64,000 nt of DNA, from NCBI RefSeq assembly GCF_964355755.1, contig NC_092670.1, positions 28,631,795-28,695,794 of the forward strand, read 5' to 3'. The notes below the pieces were generated by a model. It was not told the DNA's origin. It made no database searches and worked only from the letters and a program-made list of their open reading frames with translations. Position 1 is the first letter of the stretch. Every line of letters begins with the position of its first letter. Origin of the DNA: Antedon mediterranea (Eukaryota; Echinodermata; Crinoidea; Comatulida; Antedonidae). The position numbers and the translations under genes are program-made. This document shows, piece after piece, positions 35,984-45,673 of the stretch.

Positions 35984-36269
35984 ATGGCGTCCGACGAGGA
36001 AGGATCTTCTCGCTCAGACAAAGTAAAGTTGAAATGTTTTTTACAAATTTACAAGCATTCAAATGAAATTATCAGTCCAATTACTGAGATTCGATGGAAT
36101 AAAGTGTTGCTCTGTTCAAAGAGTTGGATAAAATTAGATGGAGACGGCAAGGAAATCGCCATACATTTGACGGAGCTTCTTGTTTGACGATGTCGTACAC
36201 GAGCATCCAGGCTTAGGTTTTCATGCTACCTGTTACAGGCGATATACTGATACATCTCGACTAAAAAAG
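35984..36269 (+). pseudogene. Exon 1 of the cargo gene
   Basis: ATG at 35984 follows CACACGATGTAAACACGAA. The frame runs 67 codons to TGA at 36185-36187. In the +1 frame the sequence continues as DDVVHEHPGLGFHATCYRRY to LKK and donor AAG|GTAATA. A one-base change at CTTGTTTGAC would join them. Confidence 0.65.
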
Positions 36270-36719
36270 GTAATATTTGGTTTCGATTATTATCAGAATA
36301 CTCTAAGAGTTAATAATATAGTTAAATGATACAGTATATAGGGTGCTACTGATCTATATATCTATAGATAGGCCTAGATCTATATTGTGCCCTTATTTAG
36401 AGTTTCTGTGCTTGGTTGTTGATTGGGCTTTCTACTACTGTAGTACCAGTACTACTACGTAGGCCTAGGCCCTAGGCCATATTATTTTATACAGTATATA
36501 TTATTCAGTAGGCTACACAATTAATTTTAGTTAAATACCAATATAGGCTCTATATTCTGGAAAGTGAGTAAAACGTAACTTTCTAAAACTCTTGTTGGTT
36601 TTTTGAATTTACATTTTTAATTTTTTTTTTATTTGCTTCAGTCTAAATGTTGAATTTTTAAACACAAAAATCTATAAAAAAATAAAATATATTTTAATAA
36701 TATTTATTATTATTTACAG

Positions 36720-36890
36720 GGAATTGGAAAGTGTTTTTTTAACATATAAGCAAAGCTATAAGGTATTTTGCAGAGATGTAATTGATAAACGGTTACAGTA
36801 TGGACAGGAGATACCAAGACTCGCAAAACTCCAAAAGCTTTTCATGAAATCAATTGAAAAAACAGAAAATGTTTACTTGTCAACTATAAG
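36720..36890 (+). pseudogene. Exon 2 of the cargo gene
   Basis: Acceptor TTATTTACAG and donor ATAAG|GTAGGC bound 171 bases. The open frame reads ELESVFLTYKQSYKVFCRDV then IDKRLQYGQEIPRLAKLQKL. This needs two bases from exon 1, which ends in phase 0. Removing one T from the seven-T run restores the join through GIGKCFLTYK. Confidence 0.65.
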
Positions 36891-37018
36891 GTAGGCTGTC
36901 GATCCCTTCTTAAAAACGATGAAATAATTGTAATATTTTTGAGATCCAGTTACTGTAATAATTTCTTCATTGTATCTGTGTTACAATTAATTATAATCAA
37001 TTAATGTGTTATTTATAG

Positions 37019-37106
37019 ATCAGACGTGTTGAAGAAGAAGCTCAGGATGGATTATCCTAACCTAATTTTTCATTCACCCACAAGTTGCTTAGTGTGTTTA
37101 TATTAA
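37019..37106 (+). pseudogene. Exon 3 of the cargo gene
   Basis: After acceptor ATTTATAG the exon completes an Arg codon and reads SDVLKKKLRMDYPNLIFHSP followed by TSCLVCLY and TAA. The expected continuation RNESVLVYF is in exon 4, so the true exon should end near FHSP. The only GT there (ACAA|GTTGCT) is weak and one base out of phase. Confidence 0.55.
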
Positions 37107-37192
37107 ATGATTATTTCACCAGGGATAATTTAAAAAAAAATCTTTTTGTGGATTGGTCAAACTAAATATTTTGTTTATTTTTTCTTAATTAG

Positions 37193-37389
37193 AAATGAAT
37201 CAGTTCTGGTGTACTTTAGCAATGTATCCCCTGGATTTGTGGCTGATCCATTTTTGTCATCAGGAAAAAGTACAACGGAGACAGATGAATCATCAGAGTA
37301 TGACATACATATTCCAACTACTTCTACAACACACGAAATCTCCACTGATGGTGACAATAGAGACAAACTAAGGACTCTATATTTTGCAG
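37193..37389 (+). CDS. Exon 4 of the cargo gene
   Basis: Acceptor TTTCTTAATTAG and donor GCAG|GTACGG bound 197 bases reading NESVLVYFSNVSPGFVADPF and a Ser/Thr/Asp-rich linker (SSEYDIHIPTTSTTHEISTD), ending in phase 1. It fits exon 5, which begins with the two bases that make Gly. Confidence 0.65.
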
Positions 37390-37633
37390 GTACGGTTAAA
37401 ATACAATAACTTGTATATATTGGTTTATTTTTAAATAACAACAATAAATGTTATTGCATAATTAAGGAAATGCTGTGGATCAAAGAGGTGAAAGCTGTAT
37501 GCACTCAAAAAACAAAACTGTTATGATAGTAAGTGGTGTCGATCATAAATGCTGTACACAATACAGTATATGCTTTATATAAATTTATTATTACTATGTT
37601 TCATTCATCGAATGCTATAAAATATACTTGCAG

Positions 37634-38046
37634 GTACGATAGTAAATAATGCCATCAAATCAAACAAAGGTATGCAGAGTGAATGGCCTCCAAGAGCAGC
37701 AGACATTAATGATGTTGACATATCTGAAATTGTGCCATATGAGTTGTTTAATCTAATCGCAAAGTGTGTTGGTGCTGCAGAAGATACTATACAAACCTCA
37801 TTTTCAGATGTTACTGAAGAAACTCGAACGAAAATTTTATCGATATATGCCAGGAAATCCTGTACCTTGAAAAATATTAAACATGAGAATAAATACAATT
37901 ACATTGAAACAAAACAAATATTTGATGTTTGTATTTTATTTAATAATTTAAATTTACTATTGCATTGGTGTTTATTACTAGGAATATGTGTTCTATATGT
38001 TTCACAGTTAAATCATATCAGTCACTATGTACATCCTACGGTATAA
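37634..38046 (+). CDS. Exon 5 of the cargo gene, C-terminus replaced
   Basis: Acceptor ATATACTTGCAG leads into GTIVNNAIKSNKGMQSEWPP, RAADINDVDISEIVPYELFN and LIAKCVGAAEDTIQ, then RTKILSIYARKSCTL. The remaining hydrophobic tail to TAA at 38046 is probably read-through, since family members continue with a different conserved block. Confidence 0.65.
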
Positions 38047-38374
38047 ACTTAGCATTATTGCTGCTGTATTTCCTGTCGGGAGAAACCATTATACGAACAG
38101 TTGAAGCCATTTGTAATTATAAATGTTTTAATGTCGGGGGATAATTATTAACTCTAAATTTCAATTTTAGAGTTAATATAAATTTGTATTCACCAAATTT
38201 ATTTAAAAAAATAAAGAATAAATCTATTTTGATAATAAATAACTTGCCTATATATTTCTTATAAACCGTGATAATAATAGTACAGTCTAGTTATAGTGCG
38301 CCACCAGTTGTTTCAGCCTCGCTATTTCGTAAGAAATCGTTGGAATATTTACCAACTTTAACGGTAATTCTCTA
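38047..38374. other. 3' flank of the cargo gene
   Basis: AT-rich. It holds a perfect 9-bp inverted repeat, AACTCTAAA/TTTAGAGTT around six bases (38149-38173), and several AATAAA words (for example near 38209) that could serve polyadenylation. No coding signal. Confidence 0.5.
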
Positions 38375-38739
38375 CCAAACGCCAGGTATTTTTTTGTGGA
38401 ACTTTTACTTTTTGTACTATTAGTATTTATTTAGAACAGTATATGTGGTAAAAAAGTATTATGCTTGATGAGGAACGGGATTGCTTTTCCAGGCATCATT
38501 TCAGCTTCGCCGTAAGGCCTAGACGTGTGTGTGAAAAAGAGTGTGCGAAGGCGAGGCAATTACGTGAATTGACCTAGAATCCTAGGCCTATTGTAGAAAG
38601 AATCGTATCGCAGTTTAGTCCAGTCCCTAAGGGGAAATGATGTTACCATAGTGGATACAAGTGTGCCCTTTGGCATGTTGATAGAACATGATATGGAGAT
38701 ACCAAAACAAAGTTACTGGAAATCTGATTTGACCTCTGT

Positions 38740-39190
38740 GACCTCTGACCTCAATTTTTATATTTCTATCTTAAACAGCCATATCTCCGCAACGGGTTTG
38801 ACAATTGAAATGATATTGGTGTCAAATAGATCAGAGGGTACATATTTATATTCGCTCTAATAGAACTTTTTTCAAAAAAACGACCGGAAATGTAATTTCT
38901 CAATGTTTTGACCTTTGACCTCGGCTTACTATATCTCAATAACTACTGGTCAAAATTTCTTGAAATTTGTTTCAAATTGTTAAGAGCATACATATTTATA
39001 TATACTCTAATTAAACATGTTCTTCCAAATCCACAGGAAATGTCATTTACTGACCTTTGACCTTTAATGTTTAAATATGTCTGTATCTCTGTAACCAAAT
39101 GTCATAAAAAGTTCAACTTGTTGTCAAAATGTTCAAAATGTAAACATTTATATTAGCTCTAATAGAAGATGTTATCATATTTTTACTGGA
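38740..39190. repeat. Sub-terminal repeats with TGACCTTTGACCT motifs, left
   Basis: Three diverged units of about 150 bp, each with TGACC(T)nTGACC, a TATCTC(C/A) step and (C/T)TCTAAT(A/T)(G/A)AAC. The partner set at 41815-42330 is inverted. The paired AGGTCA-type half sites one base apart resemble DR1 nuclear-receptor elements, by sequence only. Confidence 0.8.
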
Positions 39191-39717
39191 AATGCCAGTT
39201 TGAGGTATGACCAGGATATACTGTTAAGCGTGCGTGTTTCATACTTATAATAATATACCTAAAATATAGATTTAATGGACCAGAACTACATTCAATATCC
39301 TATTTAGCCTTTTACAATTTTCTTAAAACTTAATGTTTAATTTAATTTCAATATATAATTCCATCGCATGGTAGGCCTACACCGTAAGAGCAACACTTAA
39401 TATCAACAAAAAATTTGATAAACTTAAAAGTTAAATAACATTTTAAAAAAAGAAAGAAAATCAGGATCTTAAAGAAAGAAAAGAAGAATTAACCAATACG
39501 ATTTGATACTCATAAAACATATGACCTAATTATCAATTAATTGCTTGAAGTATGCTGAAAAAATAAAATGTTTGAAACAGTGAGGAAAAAGCGAAGAAAA
39601 GAAAAACATATGTTTAAAATATTAGAAATCTGAAAAGGATCAAAGACAAATTAATTACAAAGTTGATTTCTTTTCAAGAACATACTGTAGTGGAATATAA
39701 AAGGAAAACAAACCAGT

Positions 39718-40020
39718 GAGCAGTCAAAATTACCATCTTGGCTTGATGAGGCAATAACACATCCAGCTCATAACACTATACAACAAAATCTTTGAAACCA
39801 GAAGAAATTAAGAGAAGCAATAATAATTATACTTTAATCCACAAAAACATGACAAAACTGACATCAACCATTACCGACCAAACGAACATTATAACATGTA
39901 CACAAAAATTTACAAAAGTAATCAAAAACCAAAATCAGAGACCGACTAGAAGTAAATAAACCAATATATAAGGCTTTATACAGTAGGACCATCTTATACA
40001 GTTTGTCAATCAACTAAAAT
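39718..40020 (+). pseudogene. RTE-like reverse transcriptase remnant, part 1
   Basis: Degenerate reading recalls the RT region ITLYNKI ... KTDINHYRP, where RTE elements have KGDxxDxxNYRPI, followed by MYTKIYKS. Several stops and indels are present. The remnant is interrupted at 40021 by a MITE and continues after 40854. Assignment is by motif order only. Confidence 0.5.
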
Positions 40021-40854
40021 AACAAGGCCAACAGCCATTAAGTCGCGTGCTACAATGCATAGTGATACCGGACCGACAGACAGACCGACAGACCGACAGA
40101 CAGACCGACAGACCGACAGACAGAGAGAGAGACCGACCGACCGACATAGTGAACTATACTGACCGAAATTACTGAACATGTTTAAAAATATTGAAATGTT
40201 TAAAAACATTTATTTTTTTTAAATTTACACGTGCGTAGCCTGTCACTTTCGACGTGCTCGTATAACGTAATTTCGAGTTGAAAAGTAAGTCAAGAAAACA
40301 GAAATCGGGAAAAAAAAAAGCGCAATAACATTTAACGCGCAGTGCGCGCGCAAAAATATGCGCACTCATGGCAATTTTGTAAACGCTTAAAATTGCCTGA
40401 AATGTACTCTTATTTCATCGAAAATAAATTTTGAAAATGTTAAGCGCGCGTACGCATGCGTTACATGCGCTACGCACGTAATTGTATTGCCATATGATGA
40501 TTTATGCCCTGAAATTTATGAGTACCAAATTTTATTTAATTGTGATTCATGGTTGTGAAGATATGATTACAAACGTGATTTCGTTAAATCGTGCGTAGAC
40601 CGCGTAATTTTTTATAGCGCACCGTGAAAACATAACCACATTGATTCCTGGCCATAAGGAATATACTGTGAAAAATTGACCTAGCTAGATTAAACTGATA
40701 TCAAGATAAGGTCAGAAAGCGATAAAACGCATAGTGATACCGGACCGACAGACAGACAGACAGACAGACCGACAGACAGACCGACAGACAGACAGACAGA
40801 CAGACCGACCGACCGACATAGTGAACTATAGAGTCGCTTCCACGCGACTAAAAA
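40021..40854 (-). mobile_element. MITE with (GGTC)n direct terminal repeats
   Basis: On the minus strand it starts TTTTAGTCGCGTGGAAGCGA and ends CACGCGACTTAATGGCTGTT. Both ends carry a direct repeat of about 100 bp (ATAGTTCACTATGTCGGTCGG ... CCGGTATCACTATGC) around a CpG-rich core with GCGCGCGTAC-type words. It splits the RTE remnant. Relatives are at 59098-59826, 61597-61930 and 63893-64000. Confidence 0.85.
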
Positions 40855-41090
40855 GGAAATGAATATCACCAAATCTTTGATTTAGAGATTATTAGAGAAA
40901 GAGAAAGCATTTGACTCAATAAAACAGGCATTACCATATATTAGAGGGAAATATTATACCTCAACAAATATTGATTACGATCGTTCAAAGAGAAGTTAAG
41001 AAAGATTAGTAAGACAAGGCAACACTTAAGATCTTCACTGCATTTGAAGAGGTGTTTAATCAAAGAGCTAATCTAAAAAATAGAGTAAAT
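40855..41090 (+). pseudogene. RTE-like reverse transcriptase remnant, part 2
   Basis: It reads as a decayed EKAFDSI box (near 40900) and, near 41012, VRQGNT..., recalling the RTE pattern VRQGDTISPKLFTAxLEEVF. The two parts flank the MITE, so they were one fragment. Confidence 0.5.
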
Positions 41091-41489
41091 ATCACTTTAA
41101 AGACAAAATAAACAGTTAATTTAACCAAAATCACATTGACTTCCAGCCTATTTTTTGCTTTGAATTACAGTTTTTTTGGGTATGCACTATATCATGTTTT
41201 TTCAATCCAATTTTTGGTGAAACTATTATGTGTGACATTAAAATTGCATATTCAACAAAAATATTTGTCAAAATTACTTTTGTCAGGGGGAAAATAAGTA
41301 TATCTTTAATAGCATGTGATATTATTAGCAAATATTTCAAACGTAGTTTTAAAACTTTCCCATTACAAACAATTGCCATAATTCTGATAACATTACAATA
41401 CACCCATCCTCTGGGACTTATTTTCAAATGTAGCTAAAAACTTTCCAGTACAATTCCGGCCATTTTGATGTGTATAGATGCATGCAGTA
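41091..41489. other. Unassigned interior of the nested element
   Basis: AT-rich sequence open on both strands for 70-98 codons but with no recognisable motif. I treat these frames as chance. Confidence 0.4.
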
Positions 41490-41765
41490 GCATTGGAAAA
41501 GCGAGAGAGGGGGAGGTGGTTGGGGTGATGGAGAGACACATATTTTTTACATGTTTGTCTACACTATAAACTAGTTTAACAAAAAAGGTGTGATGTGCCC
41601 AAATATGGTAGTGATATGTCATTCATCGTGTCCATATATGGGCACATCACATTTTTTTGTCGCATAAAAATGTTATAGTGTAGACAGAGTTTAAGATTTG
41701 TGTAACATGTAACAAAAATATGTGTCTCTCCATCCACCCCAACCCCCTCTCTCGATCTCTTTTTA
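41490..41765. repeat. Fold-back element, arms about 120 bp
   Basis: GAGAGACACATATTTTTTAC, TGTCTACACTATAA and TGTGATGTGCCCAAATATGG on the left are matched inverted on the right by CCATATATGGGCACATCACA, TTATAGTGTAGACA and AAATATGTGTCTCTCCATC. The loop is only about 25 bases, so this is a near-complete hairpin typical of a fold-back MITE. Confidence 0.88.
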
Positions 41766-41814
41766 TAGATTATTAATTGCTAAATATATGCAAAACGATG
41801 GGTCATAGCTCAAA

Positions 41815-42416
41815 ATGACATTTCCAATTGAATTCTGACAAAATATTTTGTTAGAGCAAATATAAATGTGTATATTCTAAACAATTTGACACCAAACTGA
41901 ACTTTTTAGGACAAATAGTTACCGAGATATTGACATATTCAAACATTAGAGGTCAAGGGTCAAAAAAGCTTAATTTATGGTAATTTTTTGAAAAAAGTTT
42001 CTATTAGACTAAATATTAGATTTATTTTCTTAACATTTTGAGCCCATTCTCAAATCTCTGAGATTGCGTGTTATTGAGATATTAGGCAATCAAGGTCAAA
42101 GGTCAAACTGAAAAATAAAGCCTTTGCGGCCATTTTTGTACAATTTTTTTCATTATAGCGAATATAAATATATATCTTCCAAGCATTTTGAAAAAAAAAT
42201 AAATGTAAAATGTCCATGCGTTGTCAAGATATGGCGATTTTTAGTTATATAATAGAAAAATATAAAAATTGAGGTCAGAGGTCACAGAGGTCAAATCAGA
42301 TTTCCAGTAACTTTGTTTTGGCATCTCCACACTATACTCTACCAAACTGCTATACTGAAAAATTTGTATCCAGTCTGGTAACATCCCACCCCTTTTTCTC
42401 CCCTTAGGGACTGGAC
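41815..42416. repeat. Right TIR and sub-terminal repeats of the nested element
   Basis: Inverted counterpart of 38618-39190. It keeps GGTCAAAGGTCA-like pairs near 42095 and GGTCAGAGGTCACAGAGGTCA near 42272, and ends CCCCTTAGGGACTGGAC. Confidence 0.8.
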
Positions 42417-42556
42417 TAGTTGTGTAAATCACTTCTTGTTGCTATACGCTTGGGTGCACACGGAACAACAAATTTAACTTAACTGATGAATTATTCATGT
42501 TTATTTTGTGACGTTTCATGAGGGGTCCCCAACTTATGTACGAAAAAAAAAATCGC
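42417..42556 (-). repeat. Right long terminal inverted repeat, outer part
   Basis: Inverted match to 35010-35150, ending AAATCGC before the right 9-bp target duplication (42557-42565). The inner part of this repeat was pushed to 38375-38617 by the nested element. Confidence 0.88.
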
Positions 42557-42708
42557 GTCCCGGACCCCTACCTAGGTGACCAAACAAAGGAACAGGATAC
42601 ACATTTGCCTTGCCACAGACGACCGGGTGCTCAGAGACAACAACCAAGACAGAGGCACCCCAAAGATAATGCTGGTCAGGAAAAAGTATGCTATAAAATT
42701 CTAGAACT

Positions 42709-45673
42709 TTAAGAAACCTCGTGATTTCCATATGCCTTAATGAATAAATGTGTTTTTAATAATTTTTTAAAAGTATCAAGAGTTTTGCAAAATCTTATAG
42801 AGCTCGGTAGAGCATTCCATAGACGAGGAGCAGTAACGGTGAAATCTCTGTCTCCCCATGAGTGGTGAGACTTAGGTTGATGTAGAAGCAGCGTATCACT
42901 AGAACGCAGATTCCGTCTGGGAACATACAGCCTAAGCATGTCAGAAATATATTCAGGAGCCATGCCATTAATAGACTTAAAAACAATGCGGTACCTAACA
43001 GGAAGCCAATGCAAAGTTTCCAAGGTATTTGATATGTGTGCATAGTTTTTTAACAACTCGTGCCGCTGTATTTTGAATCAGCTGAAGCCTGTGGAGTTGT
43101 TTTTGTGGGAGACCAAATAACAAGGAGTTACACATATCGAGACGCGAACTAACAAATGCATGTACAAGTTGCTCAGCAGCTGCACGATTTAAGTATTTTC
43201 TGATGCCTCGAATATTTCTTAAATGATATGACGATGCAGACGTAATTTTAGAAATATGAGCCGTCATTGTCATATTAGAATCCAGAATTACAAGATTTCT
43301 AACTTGTGTAGTATTTTTAGTACAAAAGTTACCAATGGAAACCCTCCTAGATGGAATTTTCTCTAATTGTTGTTGAGAACCAAATAGAATGTACTCAGTC
43401 TTATAATCATTAAATTTCAAAACGTTTTTGGCCATCCAGACACGAATTTCAGAGATACATTTTTCAAGCAAATCAATTGATAATTCACTCTGTGTCATGT
43501 TAGGTTTAAACGATATATATATATGAGTGTCATCAGCGTAAACATGATAGCTAAGATTATATTTCTTAATGATATCACGAATAGGATATACATAAATTGT
43601 AAACAATTGTGGACCTAACACAGATCCTTGCGGAACAGAGTAATTTAAAGTGGTAGGTTGAGAGATTACCTCTCTAATACAAATGTGTTGAGGTCTGTCC
43701 TCCAACTATGATTGACACCATCTTAGTGCACATCCCTCAACACCAATAGAAGCATGCAACCTCTCAGTCAGAATACTATGATCTACCGTATCAAACGCAG
43801 CACTCAAATCAAGTAAAATTAAAGCAGTTACTTTTCCAACATCCATCGCATGAAGTATATCATTGCTAACGCGCAGCAGTGCAGTTTCAGTACTGTGATG
43901 TACTTTATACGCTGATTGAAACGGGTCAAGTAAAGAATTATCCTTTACATGTGATAGTATACGTTTAGATACCACTTTTTCCATTACTTTTCCAAGAAAA
44001 CACAGATTTGATACTGGTCTGTAATTGGATAGCTTTTCAGGATCAAGACCCGATTTCTTTAATTGAGGACGTATGTGCGAGATTTTACAAATATCTGGGA
44101 AAACCCCAGTTTCCAAAGACAGATTAACGACACGTGTAATTAGTGGAACAAAAACAACAGCATTTCTCTTAATTAACAGAGTAGGAACTGGATCAAAACT
44201 GCAAGATTTAGCAGGCGAGTTTTTGACAATTTCAAAAATTTCTTTTTCACTTGCAGGTTCAAATTTACAAAGGGAGGGACAATTATAATTTTCACAGCAT
44301 ACGTCGTTATTAAAGTAATGAGACAAACTTCCAGCACTATCTTTAACAAGAAGTTTACGAATATTAACAATTTTATTTTTTTTAAATACGTAAAATCTTT
44401 CTGCAAGCAATTCATCTGAGTGAGAAAATGGAAGCACAGACGATTTAGAACAGTGTAAAAGATTGTTTACAACTTTAAACAGCTTCTTCTGATCACCTGA
44501 GCAATCTTCGACCAGATCAGAATAATATTGTTTCTTAGCACTTTCAACAAGCATATTAACAATACACCACTGATGACAATATTTCTGTCTATCTAATGTA
44601 TTTTCTGATTTCATCCATTTTCTCTCAAATACGCGACGGAGTATTCTCGCAGATCTAATTTCATCATTATACCACGGTTTTGAAGAATTTAGTTTGATAC
44701 ATTTTGTTTTTAAAGGTGCGTGTTGATCCATAACTTCTCTTAAAGAGCAGTATCTTTCAATATTTTCTTGCAAAGTACCATCATGCATATCAGACAACCG
44801 AGCTTGTATGTCATTTGAAAATATTGTTGTATCAATACTGTTTATATTTCGGATTTTAATTTTAGATTTAGGAAGAGGTGGTTTCTTGAAGTCGAGACTA
44901 CAAAGTATAGAAAAATTATCAGAGATACCCGGTTTTACAGTGATCCCCGAGATCAGAGAAACATCTCTAGTAATAATGAGATCATGACAATGACCACCAT
45001 CATGCGTAGGTTCATTTACATGCTGTATAAAATTGAAAGACTGCAATAGACGATTAAATTTATTTGCAGCGATATTCTCATTTTCATCAATGTGGATATT
45101 AAAATCACCACAAAAAAATTACTTCTGATGGAATAATGAGATAATCAAAAATCATATTTTCAAATTCATTAAGAAAGTCGGTGAACTCGGTGGTCTATAG
45201 ATGCATACAATATAAATTGTTTTTGAACTTAATGTAAACTGTAAATGTATTGATTCAAATGAAGAATAAACATTTACATCATTTTTCATATTAACACTTA
45301 GACTAGATTTAAATAAAATTCCAACCCCTCCACCAATTTTATCCAATCTAGGAACATGTTTGAAACAATATCCAAGTGGAGTTATGTTTCCAATGGAGAG
45401 GTTGTCATCAGGTCGAATCCATGTTTCAGACACAGACACGATATCAATGTCATTACTAACAACAAAGTCTGTGAATTCATCACTTTTGTTACGCAATGAA
45501 CGAGCATTTAGCAAACAAAATATAAATGACGAATTTGCAGAATTTGAATTTAATTTTTGTATGTAGGTTTTCGTGGATTTATCAGCTGTCGTACAAGTTC
45601 CAGGTACTTGAACCACTCTTTTCTTTCTTTTCTTGCATCGATTTTTATAGTCCCTTGTTGATGATTGACGCAT
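42709..45673 (-). pseudogene. LINE copy 2: endonuclease-reverse transcriptase ORF2
   Basis: ATG at 45673 overlaps the end of ORF1 by about 124 bases in another frame. The endonuclease has LNARSLRNK, SETWIRPDD, GGVGILF and the SDNFSI block; RT has YRPVSNL, AAFDTVDH, SVPQGSVLG and YADDTHIYI. Breaks are a frameshift near 45170 (after YRPPS), a Tyr-to-TAG change near 43706 (CATAC in copy 1) and small indels near 43290 and 43020. Otherwise it agrees closely with copy 1, so both copies can be used to infer the ancestral reading without large gaps. Confidence 0.9.

Larger units (their letters stand above)
35984..38046 (+). pseudogene. Multi-exon gene inside the transposon; WPP-type protein of unknown function, frame broken
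   Basis: Five exon-like segments have clean splice borders: 35984-36269, 36720-36890, 37019-37106, 37193-37389 and 37634-38046. The product starts MASDEEGSSRSDKVKLKCFL and later shows HPGLGFHATCYRRYTDTSRL, DVIDKRLQYGQEIPRL, LKKKLRMDYPNLIFHSP, RNESVLVYF and EWPPRAADINDV with IVPYELFNLIAKCVG. I recognise this order from abundant uncharacterised invertebrate proteins, which usually continue with a TPK...RxLTGS region that is absent here. Breaks: exon 1 shifts frame at TTGTTTGAC, exon 2 needs a shift around a 7-T run, and the junction between exons 3 and 4 lacks a phase-matched donor. It may encode the transposon's own protein or be captured host DNA. Confidence 0.65.
38618..42416. mobile_element. 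3.8-kb nested element with TIRs and TA duplication
   Basis: Termini are GTCCAGTCCCTAAGGGG and its inverse, flanked by TA (38616-38617 and 42417-42418). Joining the flanks restores the terminal repeat of the host transposon (TTTACACAA followed by a TACGATTCT partner), which confirms the boundaries. The repeats extend at least 150 bp inward (CCAAAACAAAGTTACTGGAA, GACCTCTGACCTCAATTTTT) and continue as sub-repeats. A TA target fits Tc1/mariner-type movement, but no transposase is visible, so it is non-autonomous. Confidence 0.85.
35010..42556. mobile_element. 7.5-kb long-TIR DNA transposon with 9-bp duplication, carrying a gene
   Basis: Both ends read inward GCGATTTT(n)CGTACATAAG, then TTGGGGACCCC, CATGAAACGTCACAAAATAA and CACCCAAGCGTATAGCAACA. 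The terminal repeats continue, with gaps, through TACGATTCT, AGGCCTTACGG, GTTCCTCAT and AAAGTTCCAC. That makes them about 850 bp on the left and 380 bp on the right once the nested 3.8-kb element is removed. The 9-bp duplication and long TIRs resemble Mutator-like elements, but no MULE transposase is recognised. Without the nested insertion the element would be about 3.75 kb, with the split gene at 35984-38046 as its only content. Confidence 0.85.

Noticed and set aside
40006-40872. Ser/Leu/Val/Cys-rich frames
   Set aside because: Translation of the (GGTC/TGTC)n blocks of a MITE.
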